From Drosophila persimilis (taxonomy: Eukaryota > Arthropoda > Insecta > Diptera > Drosophilidae): 64,000 bases of DNA. The stretch covers positions 496,001 through 560,000 of the forward strand of contig NW_020825327.1 of the NCBI RefSeq assembly GCF_003286085.1, written 5' to 3'. The notes under the pieces were generated by a model. The model did no database searches, had not been told where the DNA came from, and was given only the letters and a program-made list of their open reading frames with translations. Both the position numbers and the translations under genes were made by a program. Numbering within the stretch: position 1 is the stretch's first letter; every line of letters begins with the position of its first letter. Of the stretch, positions 42,846 through 54,400 are shown piece by piece.

Positions 42846-43314
42846 GGAGTCTTGATATAAAGAGTTTTGACCTGATCTCCGACTATGGCAATGGATTCTC
42901 CCCTTTTTTACTCCATTTATATATACATACCGATTTAGTAGTATGGGTAATTATGTAACGAATTACATTTAATACAACGTATTGGTACAATAAATTATGA
43001 TAAAATGCGCTGAACCGGACCGACTGTAAAAAATTGTTAAAAAATATTTTTCTCTATACTACATATGCAGACACCAGAAGACCTGATCAAACTTTTCTCT
43101 GTACCAGATGAAAAAAACCAACATATTGGCAGTATTGGCTGTAAATGCTCCAAATTACAAGGACAATTGTCTTCCGACACTTAAAAAATTTGTTGATAGG
43201 TATTATGCGAATGATAATAGCGTCTGCTCATTATGCCAGAAAAACTCTGAAGCCTCTTGGCCACTTTTTTTTTGCTTTTTTTGGGTTCAGATCCTTCCAT
43301 ATATATGGGAATAC
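42846..43314. repeat. 5.4-kb tandem unit, copy III (left part of A)
   Basis: It begins with the right GGAG target duplication and continues gtcttgatataaag… as in 21597 and 49542. It ends at gggaatac, where the BEL element inserted. The remaining B-E segments of this copy are missing because the 6.7-kb duplication junction follows within BEL. Confidence 0.8.
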
Positions 43315-43621
43315 TGTAGCGCCATTTGAATAATAATAATTGTTATTAGGATAGTATTTCATGAAGTCTAGTGTAAGTTAGGCTAGGGCAAAGCGGGAGC
43401 GCAATAAAAGCTCGCTCTCTCGCTCTTGGCGAATTCGCCCCGCTTTGCCACCGTAGGTAAGGTAGGCATAGAAGAAATTGTTTTAATATATAAAAGAGGT
43501 CGAGAAAAATCCATGAAATCGAACGCACGCACCCCTTTTCTTTCGTCGTATTAAAATAAAAAATTGCAGTCACCCAAGAAATTTCGGTATTGTTATTTAG
43601 AAAAACTATTCTAAAATTTCA
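43315..43621 (+). repeat. BEL 5' LTR (copy 1)
   Basis: 307 bp, TGTAGCGCC to AATTTCA, followed at once by the primer-site sequence TGGCGCCCCCGGGTGGAC (43622-43639). The tRNA was not identified. Confidence 0.85.
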
Positions 43622-43639
43622 TGGCGCCCCCGGGTGGAC

Positions 43640-44719
43640 TTGCAATTTAAACGTACATATTAATTCAAGTGGAAGGCAAAAAGTGACAGTGACACAGTGA
43701 AGAAAAGATAAATAGCCAAAATCTATTATACATACATACATACATGTACATGCATATGTGCGGCAGCTAAATTGCCAAATTGACCGCGACGTGTGTGCAA
43801 ATAATTAAACAAACCAAACTAAAAATCACCGCGTCGGTCGTGCAATACCCTGTCTGCAGCCACATATATACAAGAGGAGAGTACAGCACCTGGAATTTCC
43901 TATCTTCCCAAGAGGTATTTGTGCAAAAAATTGAAAGCTCGAGTGAAGACGAAAAGATTAAAAAACTCGCAATTATTGTCTTGTGCTGAAACAATTGCAC
44001 CTCGCTTTCAATTCTTGGCACATACGTATGACATAGTAGAGCTAGATTGCATGCTGTAGTTAGAGTTGAGCATATATATTAATACATATATACATACATA
44101 TGTACATCTAACCCTCTTGGACGCAATAACTACACATATAACTAATTTTAACTGCAATCGCTGTCGCCCCTTTCCCCTTTCTCGTTTTCGTTGTGTCAAA
44201 TATATGTATAGTTGGGTCGTTGGCCAAGCACGCATACCAATACGCAGCTGCAGCGGTGAATTTTTTCGTCTCGCTTTCGCTCTTCACCGTTGCTTATCGT
44301 TGTTCTTTTGTTTGGCGCGCTTGATCCAAACCAAACACCAAGTGACGCGCTACCCTGTTTTCGTCGGGTATATTCGTTTGGTGTCAGTAGGATCCAACTA
44401 TCAATTAAGACAAAGTCGTGCCTCGCAAATCAATTTAGCGTCGATCATTGTCGGTGCATACGTATACACAACATTCATTCTTCAGAACTGCAGCGGTGAA
44501 ATTTTTCGTTTTCGCTTGTCACCAGTGCAGTTCGTTGGTATTTTTGTGTGGTTTTCGTGTACGCGCCAGCCAAGCGACGCTCAACCCTAAATTTTTCGGG
44601 TATATTGGTTTTTCACCTCGTTTGGGTACAATTACCCATTATTTCATTGAGTGCCTCGGCATTAAATACGATTATTAGAAACGATCTTTCGCCTTCAGTT
44701 GCTTGTATTGAGAATCAAT
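43640..44719 (+). other. BEL leader (copy 1)
   Basis: 1.08 kb, untranslated. It holds TA/CA-type microsatellites (catacatacatacatgtaca near 43731, and near 44090). A diverged direct repeat of about 240-bp period starts at 'ctgcagcggtgaa' (44249 and 44489), each block containing 'cgggtatatt'. Short open frames are inconsistent. The same leader lies at 50333-51412. Confidence 0.6.
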
Positions 44720-46654
44720 ATGACCTCAAAAGCCAACAATATCGTCCTTGAAGAGCTGAAGAAAAAGCGCAGTTGCCGTGTCAAAGGCATTCGTTTATTA
44801 GCGGACCGTTTAGAAGCGGGGGATATTCCGCTGGTATTGACGGAGCTCGAGTGCAGACTCGAAACGCTGATGCGTAGCATTGACACGGCACGCGAACTTC
44901 AAGAGAAGATTGAAGATATAGACATTGACGATGAATTTGGAGTCGAGTTGGAAGAACTCTCAATTGTCACAAAGGCAAAATTAATGTCTCTCATTTGCGC
45001 ATTAAAGACAGCTGATGAGACAATACCGGCAGTACCAGCTTATGGTGGCCCAACTCGTGCTCGCCTTCCGAAGTTAGCTCTGCCGCAGTTCAGCGGCAAC
45101 TTTTCGGACTTTAAAAACTTCATAGGTTTATTTGAGACTCTAGTTCATAATGACCAAAGCATTCCAATTATCGAAAAGTTCAACCATTTGCTTTCGTGTC
45201 TCTCCGGTGAAGCGTTGGGAACAGTTAGGGCTTTCCAAGTAACCGAGACCAACTACGAGAAAGCAATGGCTAGCTTAAAACGGGTCTACGATAATGATTG
45301 TCTGATCTTTAAAAATCACATTGATGCCCTATTTAATCTTCCCAAAATGACCCAGCAATCAGCATCGTCCTTAAGGAACCTTATCGATACCGCCTCATCC
45401 ATATATGGTTCGTTGTTGTCGATAGGCGATGATAAAAAGATCTCGAATGCGATGATTATTCATCTCGTCTTGAGCAGAGTCGATCCGGTGACCAAAGAGA
45501 AATGGGAAGAACAGCTCGATTATGACAAACTGCCACTTTGGACGGACTGTGAAAAGTTGCTTAATCGCAGACATCAGCATCTTTCGGCCGAAATTTCGGA
45601 CAAACCAAAGCAGGAGCAGAAAGCTGTGCCAAGCAAGCCGCATAATCGGAGCTCATTCGCGTGTTCCACCGCGAATACCAAAAATCAACAATGCAGCTAC
45701 TGCAATGCGAAAGGCCATTTGTTGACAGATTGCAGTCCATTTGGTCGGCTAGCAGTAATGCAAAGGTTCGAATTCGCAAAAACTGCATCCTTGTGCATCA
45801 ATTGTCTGCAGCCAGGCCACTCTGTAGTACGATGCAAAGCTAAGAAGTGTCGAGTGTGTGGCTGCTCACACCATACCTTATTGCATAGGTACACAGTGGC
45901 GAATAAAAGTCTAGCGTTACCATCACCCCCAGAGAATTCTTCTCCTCCTCCCAATCAGAATCAACCTTCCACTTCGCATGCTCTCCATGCGACAGCTATG
46001 GATAGAGTTATTCTGGCTACGTCGATCGTAAGCGTCCGAACAAATAATGGTGAACATGTTTTGGCCCGAGCTCTGCTTGACTCGGGGTCTCAAACCAATT
46101 TTATAACTGAGGACTTAGCACAGCGCTTACAGATCCGTAGGGAGGAGTCGTGTATCAACTTGCTTGGTATTGGTGAATCCAATTCACAAGTCAAGAAAAA
46201 GATACACACGGTGGTGAAGTCGCGAATTACTGGTAGTGAGTTTTCGGTTGATTTCTGGATTCTAAGGTCCATTTCGGGGTATCACCCTGATCAGACACTT
46301 AACGTGAGTGACTGGAAAATCCCGAAGAACTTACCACTTGCAGACCCATATTTCTTCAAGCCACAGAAGATAGATATGTTGATAGGTGAAGAAACATTTT
46401 TCGAACTTCTATCTGTTGGTCAGATTCGACAAGGTCCTGACTATCCAACTCTGCAGAAAACGCTTCTCGGCTGGATTGTGTCGGGCAGATACACTCCAAA
46501 GGTGACTGCCACCCAAGAAGCTAGGAATTGTTTGAGTTGTCGAGAAGAGTCAGTGATCCACATCGACAATACATTACAAAAGTTTTGGTCACTGGAAGAA
46601 TTGCCGTCTTCTAAAAAGTCTTGCGAGTCCTGCGAGCGCTGCCTTTTTTGCTGA
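44720..46654 (+). pseudogene. gag: BEL gag-protease, truncated copy
   Basis: ATG at 44720 (MTSKANNIVLEELKKKRS). The DUF1759-type gag core (LPKLALPQFSGNFSDFKNFIGLFETL) is at about residues 115-145. Zinc knuckles CSYCNAKGHLLTDC and CINCLQPGHSVVRC follow near 320-370, then a protease with ALLDSGSQTNFITEDLA near 455. The frame leaves BEL at 46622 and runs a few codons into antisense LOA before stopping (644 residues). RT, RNase H and integrase are lacking. The intact relative is at 51413. Confidence 0.85.
46622..46629. other. Junction of a 6.7-kb tandem duplication
   Basis: Left of here the sequence follows BEL to position 53315 of the other copy; right of here it follows LOA from 29045. The few bases between (gcgagt) fit neither side fully and may be filler copied from nearby tgcgag. 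The segment 29045-46622 minus the Ulysses-like insertion is about 6.69 kb, the same as 46629-53315. That is what a head-to-tail duplication predicts. Confidence 0.8.
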
Positions 46655-47583
46655 GGGGCTTCCTTCTTCGGTGCTTCCTTGCCAAAGTTCGGCAGCACCT
46701 TCGAGGCCCACTCAACCTTCTTAAGCCATTTGTCCGTCGGGCTGGACATCTGGCTTGCGTTCTGCCGACGGAGTATATTGCCAGCACTCCTTCTATCGGC
46801 ATATGTAAAGGATTTGGCTTTGACACTAGTAGATGGTGACTCATCCCCCTCCACTTTACCAGCAGGCAGAGCAGCCGCAGGATTGCATAGCCACCCCACC
46901 ACCCACCCCGACACCGGGATGGGACCCCTTTGGGCTCTCCCTAGCATCTTTCGCCGCGCAGGTTTTCCCTGCTGATTTGCGGGTCGGGCCAGGCCTTTGG
47001 GCCGCTGCCTTCCCCTGTTTGGGATTGCTCCCTGTTGGCATTTGGGGAGTGCCAGACTCATTTTGTTTGTTTTTAAATTCTTCCATTCTTTTCCCACGAG
47101 CTGCAGAGAAGGGGTACGGTCCGTCCGGGCAGAGATCCACGTTGCCCGGATAAGGCATACTTAGAACAGGGGGCTGCCAAGTCCCTGAGCTCTCCGTTAA
47201 CGACTGGGCTAGTTTTATATACCGGGCCCCCAGCCAGGCTGACTCTCGGCACGGGTCGAATAACACTCTTAGTCCGGCCCGGTGTGAGCTGAATGTGGGG
47301 GGTTGGGATGTGGGTAGGTAGTGTGTAGGGATAGGGGAGTGTGTGAGCTACTTATACGAGGCGGCACCACAAGCGCATCGTCAGTGTTGCTACTTCGCGA
47401 ACACCCGCTGGCTGTCCGGGGCTGCTTATTTTCGGTACTCTCCCTAGGGATGTCCGATTATTCGCAGCTGACCTACCTATATGACCTGTATATAGGTAGG
47501 TCGTTCGCTATCCGCAACCTGCGACCCGTCCGGTGGCCTCAGCTAGGCCCCCTTTGAGCCACCTCACGAGCTCATCAGACCAG
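46623..47583 (-). mobile_element. LOA element 5' fragment (duplicated copy)
   Basis: Nearly identical to 29045-29999, including the 13-bp target copy that follows (47584-47596). It contains the first part of ORF1 (47097 down to about 46630), which then runs into antisense BEL. It has no promoter role that I can show. It was created by the tandem duplication, not by insertion here. Confidence 0.85.
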
Positions 47584-50007
47584 AAAGGAGTATGTATTTT
47601 GAGTCGAAATTGCTTTTCTTCTAATTTTTTTTCTGTCATATTGAGTCAGTAAATTTTTATATCTAGTACTCGAAGAGTATAGGGGTATATTAGATAAGTG
47701 GTGAAAGTGGATGTGTGAAACGTCCAGAAGAAACCGTTTCCGACCCCATAATGTATATATATTCTTGATCAGCATCAAAAGCCAAGTCGATAGAGCCATA
47801 TCTGTCTGTCCGTCCCTATGAGCGCCTAGTGCTCAGAGGCTATAAGAGCTAGAGCAACGACAGTTTGTATCCAGACGTCTGTGACATGTCACTGTTACAG
47901 GCCCCCACAAAGGTCGAAAATCTGTGGCATCCACAATTTCAAAGATACGAGAAAACGCTGAATCGTAGAGAATGATTATATCTTCTAGACTGCAAAATCT
48001 GAACTAGATCGTATAATTATTACAGCCAAAATGATGAAAAAAATTGCATTCTCTTCGCTCTGTCTCTCTCTAACACACAGGTTTCATGGTCGGCTTTGCC
48101 TATTGCTAAAAGTAAGTTCCTAGATCTCAGAGACTATAAAAGCTAGAGCAACCAAATTTTTGATCCACACTCCTGTGATATCGGACCTTGACGAGCTAGT
48201 TTCAAAATTTCGCCACACCCCCTTCCGCCCCCGCAAAGGACGAAAATCTGGGGCATCCACAAATCTCAGAGACTATTAAGGCTAGAGCAACCAAATTTGG
48301 TATCCACACTCCTGTTAGATGTCAGAGCTATACTGACTTAGTATCGGGTATAAATGTAGAGTTGCGGTCGCCACAGCACCTCACAACGATCCTTTCCGTT
48401 TTTTTTTTATTTTCCGAATCGAGGAATGTAGACAGAGAGTTACTTTTACAATTATGGGATCACAATATTTCAAACAAAATTTAAGCTCCATGGCGAACCG
48501 AGTTTGAGCTAAGAAAACTATTCCTAGTCAATACGGCATGAGAACCCAATTCTTGGCCTGCTTGATCTGCCCATTCCTTACAATATACCAAAATATACCC
48601 ATCATGTGTTTTAGAGCCCCCTTTGGAATTCTGAAGCCGAAATTACCAACCCTTCTCTGGACAGACATTTTTTGTTGTGGGGATGTGCATTTTACCGAAT
48701 ATTCGGTATTTTAATATTTTATTATTCTTATTAAAATGTTTATATACTAACTGTTATTCGCAGAACATCAATTTGCAAAGTACCTAGCTAGCACAATAGC
48801 AGCATCGAGTATAGCCGCTTCAATGAGTGGGCTAAAATGGCATCTACGCACAGGCCATAATCTTCCCTTTTTATTAGGTCTACTTACGGACTTAACCAGC
48901 ATCGAACAAGTTTGTATAAGAAAGAGTGAAGTCCAAGGCATTGACTAAATTTTATTTTTATATAAATAGGTTCAACTGCAAGAGTGTATGTTGCATATGG
49001 AGACCATTTTTGACATTGAACCTCCTAACTCTGTAAAAATGTACTGCCAGAGACGTTATCAGACTCATCCAAACCAGCAATATCATCAGCAGCGCCCGCA
49101 ACGCATGAGGCAAATGCCAATACCCTCCTTAACATTTACTACTGCTGACGCCAACGCTGATCAAAATTGCTTTAAGGCTACCCTACCCTATCGGACGCAA
49201 ACATTTAAGATTCTAGGGCAGGCTAAAAATGAGTTACAAGACATACAATTTTGAGAAAAGTATTTTTTGAGCCAATATACTAAATATTAGTATTTAAATA
49301 TATATTAGTTTCCTCCAAGTCCTTGTAAATTAAATTACACATAAAAAAGAAGAATACATAATAATTGACATTATTACATTTTTTTTTAAGTCTATTTATA
49401 CAAAACGGAATTTTCTTTATATGGCCTCTATACTTCGAATTTTGTTGTTTAACTAGCCGGCCCTGCCTGGTTTTGCTGTGGCGCTCATTGTGGTTGCACG
49501 GATAAGAAATGTAGACAACTCAGTTGATTGTTTCTTGATGGAGTCTTGATATAAAGAGTTTTGACCTGATCTCCGACTATGGCAATGGATTCTCCGCTTT
49601 TTTACTCCATTTATATATACATACCGATTTAGTAGTATGGGTAATTATGTAACGAATTACATTTAATACAACGTATTGGTACAATAAATTATGATAAAAT
49701 GCGCTGAACCGGACCGACTGTAAAAAATTGTTACAAAATATTTTTCTCTATACTACATATGCAGACACCAGAAGACCTGATCAAACTTTTCTCTGTACCA
49801 GATGAAAAAAACCAACATATTGGCAGTATTGGCTGTAAATGCTCCAAATTACAAGGACAATTGTCTTCCGACACTTAAAAAATTTGTTGATAGGTATTAT
49901 GCGAATGATAATAGCGTCTGCTCATTATGCCAGAAAAACTCTGAAGCCTCTTGGCCACTTTTTTTTGCTTTTTTTGGGTTCAGATCCTTCCATATATATG
50001 GGAATAC
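47584..50007. repeat. 5.4-kb tandem unit, copy IV (F, G, left part of A)
   Basis: A duplicate of 30000-31960 plus 42850-43314, but without the Ulysses-like insertion: gatggag and tcttgatata are continuous at 49541. F contains the INE-1-like part (47600-48750) and the captured exons. A ends at gggaatac, where BEL begins. No other gene seen. Confidence 0.8.
48764..49254 (+). pseudogene. Amplified host-like gene fragment, two exons, copy IV
   Basis: Exon 1 48764-48909, intron 48910-48969 (60 nt), exon 2 48970-49254. All splice signals and the reading frame are as in copy II. Differences: MSGLKW for MIGLKW, NSVKM for NSAKM, and QMPIPSL for QLPIPTL. It shares the 36-nt in-frame deletion with copy II, consistent with the tandem duplication. 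Confidence 0.6.
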
Positions 50008-50314
50008 TGTAGCGCCATTTGAATAATAATAATTGTTATTAGGATAGTATTTCATGAAGTCTAGTGTAAGTTAGGCTAGGGCAAAGCGGGAGCGCAATAA
50101 AAGCTCGCTCTCTCGCTCTTGGCGAATTCGCCCCGCTTTGCCACCGTAGGTAAGGTAGGCATAGAAGAAATTGTTTTAATATATAAAAGAGGTCGAGAAA
50201 AATCCATGAAATCGAACGCACGCACCCCTTTTCTTTCGTCGTATTAAAATAAAAAATTGCAGTCACCCAAGAAATTTCGGTATTGTTATTTAGAAAAACT
50301 ATTCTAAAATTTCA
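50008..50314 (+). repeat. BEL 5' LTR (copy 2)
   Basis: 307 bp, TG…CA, followed by primer-site sequence at 50315-50332 and a leader to 51412 that matches copy 1. Confidence 0.88.
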
Positions 50315-51412
50315 TGGCGCCCCCGGGTGGACTTGCAATTTAAACGTACATATTAATTCAAGTGGAAGGCAAAAAGTGACAGTGACACAGTGAAGAAAAG
50401 ATAAATAGCCAAAATCTATTATACATACATACATACATGTACATGCATATGTGCGGCAGCTAAATTGCCAAATTGACCGCGACGTGTGTGCAAATAATTA
50501 AACAAACCAAACTAAAAATCACCGCGTCGGTCGTGCAATACCCTGTCTGCAGCCACATATATACAAGAGGAGAGTACAGCACCTGGAATTTCCTATCTTC
50601 CCAAGAGGTATTTGTGCAAAAAATTGAAAGCTCGAGTGAAGACGAAAAGATTAAAAAACTCGCAATTATTGTCTTGTGCTGAAACAATTGCACCTCGTTT
50701 TCAATTCTTGGCACATACGTATGACATAGTAGAGCTAGATTGCATGCTGTAGTTAGAGTTGAGCATATATATTAATACATATATACATACATATGTACAT
50801 CTAACCCTCTTGGACGCAATAACTACACATATAACTAATTTTAACTGCAATCGCTGTCGCCCCTTTCCCCTTTCTCGTTTTCGTTGTGTCAAATATATGT
50901 ATAGTTGGGTCGTTGGCCAAGCACGCATACCAATACGCAGCTGCAGCGGTGAATTTTTTCGTCTCGCTTTCGCTCTTCACCGTTGCTTATCGTTGTTCTT
51001 TTGTTTGGCGCGCTTGATCCAAACCAAACACCAAGTGACGCGCTACCCTGTTTTCGTCGGGTATATTCGTTTGGTGTCAGTAGGATCCAACTATCAATTA
51101 AGACAAAGTCGTGCCTCGCAAATCAATTTAGCGTCGATCATTGTCGGTGCATACGTATACACAACATTCATTCTTCAGAACTGCAGCGGTGAAATTTTTC
51201 GTTTTCGCTTGTCACCAGTGCAGTTCGTTGGTATTTTTGTGTGGTTTTCGTGTACGCGCCAGCCAAGCGACGCTCAACCCTAAATTCTTCGGGTATATTG
51301 GTTTTTCACCTCGTTTGGGTACAATTACCCATTATTTCATTGAGTGCCTCGGCATAAAATACGATTATTAGAAACGATCTTTCGCCTTCAGTTGCTTGTA
51401 TTGAGAATCAAT

Positions 51413-54400
51413 ATGACCTCAAAAGCCAACAATATCGTCCTTGAAGAGCTGAAGAAAAAGCGCAGTTGCCGTGTCAAAGGCATTCGTTTATTAGCGGACC
51501 GTTTAGAAGCGGGGGATATTCCGCTGGTATTGACGGAGCTCGAGTGCAGACTCGAATCGCTGATGCGTAGCATTGACACGGCACGCGAACTTCAAGAGAA
51601 GATTGAAGATATAGACATTGACGATGAATTTGGAGTCGAGTTGGAAGAACTCTCAATTGTCACAAAGGCAAAATTAATGTCTCTCATTTGCGCATTAAAG
51701 ACAGCTGATGAGACAATACCGGCAGTACCAGCTTATGGTGGCCCAACTCGTGCTCGCCTTCCGAAGTTAGCTCTGCCGCAGTTCAGCGGCAACTTTTCGG
51801 ACTTTAAAAACTTCATAGGTTTATTTGAGACTCTAGTTCATAATGACCAAAGCATTCCAATTATCGAAAAGTTCAACCATTTGCTTTCGTGTCTCTCCGG
51901 TGAAGCGTTGGGAACAGTTAGGGCTTTCCAAGTAACCGAGACCAACTACGAGAAAGCAATGGCTAGCTTAAAACGGGTCTACGATAATGATTGTCTGATC
52001 TTTAAAAATCACATTGATGCCCTATTTAATCTTCCCAAAATGACCCAGCAATCAGCATCGTCCTTAAGGAACCTTATCGATACCGCCTCATCCATATATG
52101 GTTCGTTGTTGTCGATAGGCGATGATAAAAAGATCTCGAATGCGATGATTATTCATCTCGTCTTGAGCAGAGTCGATCCGGTGACCAAAGAGAAATGGGA
52201 AGAACAGCTCGATTATGACAAACTGCCACTTTGGACGGACTGTGAAAAGTTGCTTAATCGCAGACATCAGCATCTTTCGGCCGAAATTTCGGACAAACCA
52301 AAGCAGGAGCAGAAAGCTGTGCCAAGCAAGCCGCATAATCGGAGCTCATTCGCGTGTTCCACCGCGAATACCAAAAATCAACAATGCAGCTACTGCAATG
52401 CGAAAGGCCATTTGTTGACAGATTGCAGTCCATTTGGTCGGCTAGCAGTAATGCAAAGGTTCGAATTCGCAAAAACTGCATCCTTGTGCATCAATTGTCT
52501 GCAGCCAGGCCACTCTGTAGTACGATGCAAAGCTAAGAAGTGTCGAGTGTGTGGCTGCTCACACCATACCTTATTGCATAGGTACACAGTGGCGAATAAA
52601 AGTCTAGCGTTACCATCACCCCCAGAGAATTCTTCTCCTCCTCCCAATCAGAATCAACCTTCCACTTCGCATGCTCTCCATGCGACAGCTATGGATAGAG
52701 TTATTCTGGCTACGTCGATCGTAAGCGTCCGAACAAATAATGGTGAACATGTTTTGGCCCGAGCTCTGCTTGACTCGGGGTCTCAAACCAATTTTATAAC
52801 TGAGGACTTAGCACAGCGCTTACAGATCCGTAGGGAGGAGTCGTGTATCAACTTGCTTGGTATTGGTGAATCCAATTCACAAGTCAAGAAAAAGATACAC
52901 ACGGTGGTGAAGTCGCGAATTACTGGTAGTGAGTTTTCGGTTGATTTCTGGATTCTAAGGTCCATTTCGGGGTATCACCCTGATCAGACACTTAACGTGA
53001 GTGACTGGAAAATCCCGAAGAACTTACCACTTGCAGACCCATATTTCTTCAAGCCACAGAAGATAGATATGTTGATAGGTGAAGAAACATTTTTCGAACT
53101 TCTATCTGTTGGTCAGATTCGACAAGGTCCTGACTATCCAACTCTGCAGAAAACGCTTCTCGGCTGGATTGTGTCGGGCAGATACACTCCAAAGGTGACT
53201 GCCACCCAAGAAGCTAGGAATTGTTTGAGTTGTCGAGAAGAGTCAGTGATCCACATCGACAATACATTACAAAAGTTTTGGTCACTGGAAGAATTGCCGT
53301 ATTCTAAAAAGTCTTTATCTCCTGAACACAAGTTATGTGAAAAGCATTATAGAAGGACTACTCAGGTCGTGCCTTCAGGTCGGTTTGAAGTAAGACTGCC
53401 GTTCATATCAGATCCCAGTATCTTAGGCAACTCCTTTGAAGTGGCTAAACGGCGGTTTTTATCGCTTGAAAAAAGATTGTCTCGTGACCCCGAGTTGCAG
53501 AAAATGTACTTGGAGTTCATGGAAGAGTACCTCTCCTTGGGTCACATGTCTACCACAGACAACACAATCCCCAAAACTCCACATTATTTCATTCCACATC
53601 AGTGTGTGTTGAGGCCTCAAAGCACGTCGACCAAGCTCCGCGTCGTTTTCGATGCGTCTTGTAAAACGTCCTCTCAGGTGGCCTTGAACGACATATTGAT
53701 GGTCGGTCCTACGATACAGGATGAGCTGTATTCGACATTGCTCCGATTCAGACTACACAGGTACGCCTTGACAGCCGATGTTAAGAAGATGTATCGCCAA
53801 GTCTGGGTCGCTGATGCGGATAGACAATTCCAGCTCATAGTGTGGAGAAGAGACCCGTCTGAGTCCTTGAGAATATACCAGCTCAACACCGTAACATATG
53901 GGACTGGACCAGCCCCATTTTTGGCTATTCGGTGTTAGAAGAGGTTGAGTGAGTCTGCAAAACTCTCATTCCCTAAAGCTGCTGAAGTTATTGGCTCCGA
54001 CTTCTATGTCGATGACATGTTGACTGGTGCTGGGTGCGTAGAGGAGTTAAAGACAATTAAGTCTGATGTGGCTCGGGTTCTTCAAACTGCTGGGTTTGAA
54101 TTGGGTGAATTGACTAAATGGTTTTCGAACTCACCTGAGGGCACCGCATCCGAGAGCACAGTTAAACCGATAACGATCTCGGACTCAGAGTCAACTAAGG
54201 CGTTAGGAATATCGTGGCTGCCACACGAAGACGTCTTTAAGTTCCCAATTGACACGTCAGTTATGGGTCTCCGAGCGACAAAACGGAACATCTTATCGGT
54301 GACATCAAAGCTGTTTGACCCCCTTGGCTTGTTAAGTCCTTCAGTAATTAAGGGAAAGATCCTACTGCAGGAGCTTTGGCTCAACAAGCTAGATTGGGAT

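Larger units (their letters stand above)
43315..46622 (+). mobile_element. BEL/Pao element, 5' half (duplicated copy)
   Basis: Same insertion site (gggaatac) and nearly the same sequence as 50008-53315; I noticed only a handful of substitutions over 3.3 kb. This shows it is a duplicate of one insertion, not a second transposition. It contains 5' LTR (43315-43621), primer site, leader, gag and protease. It breaks at 46622 into LOA sequence. Confidence 0.9.
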
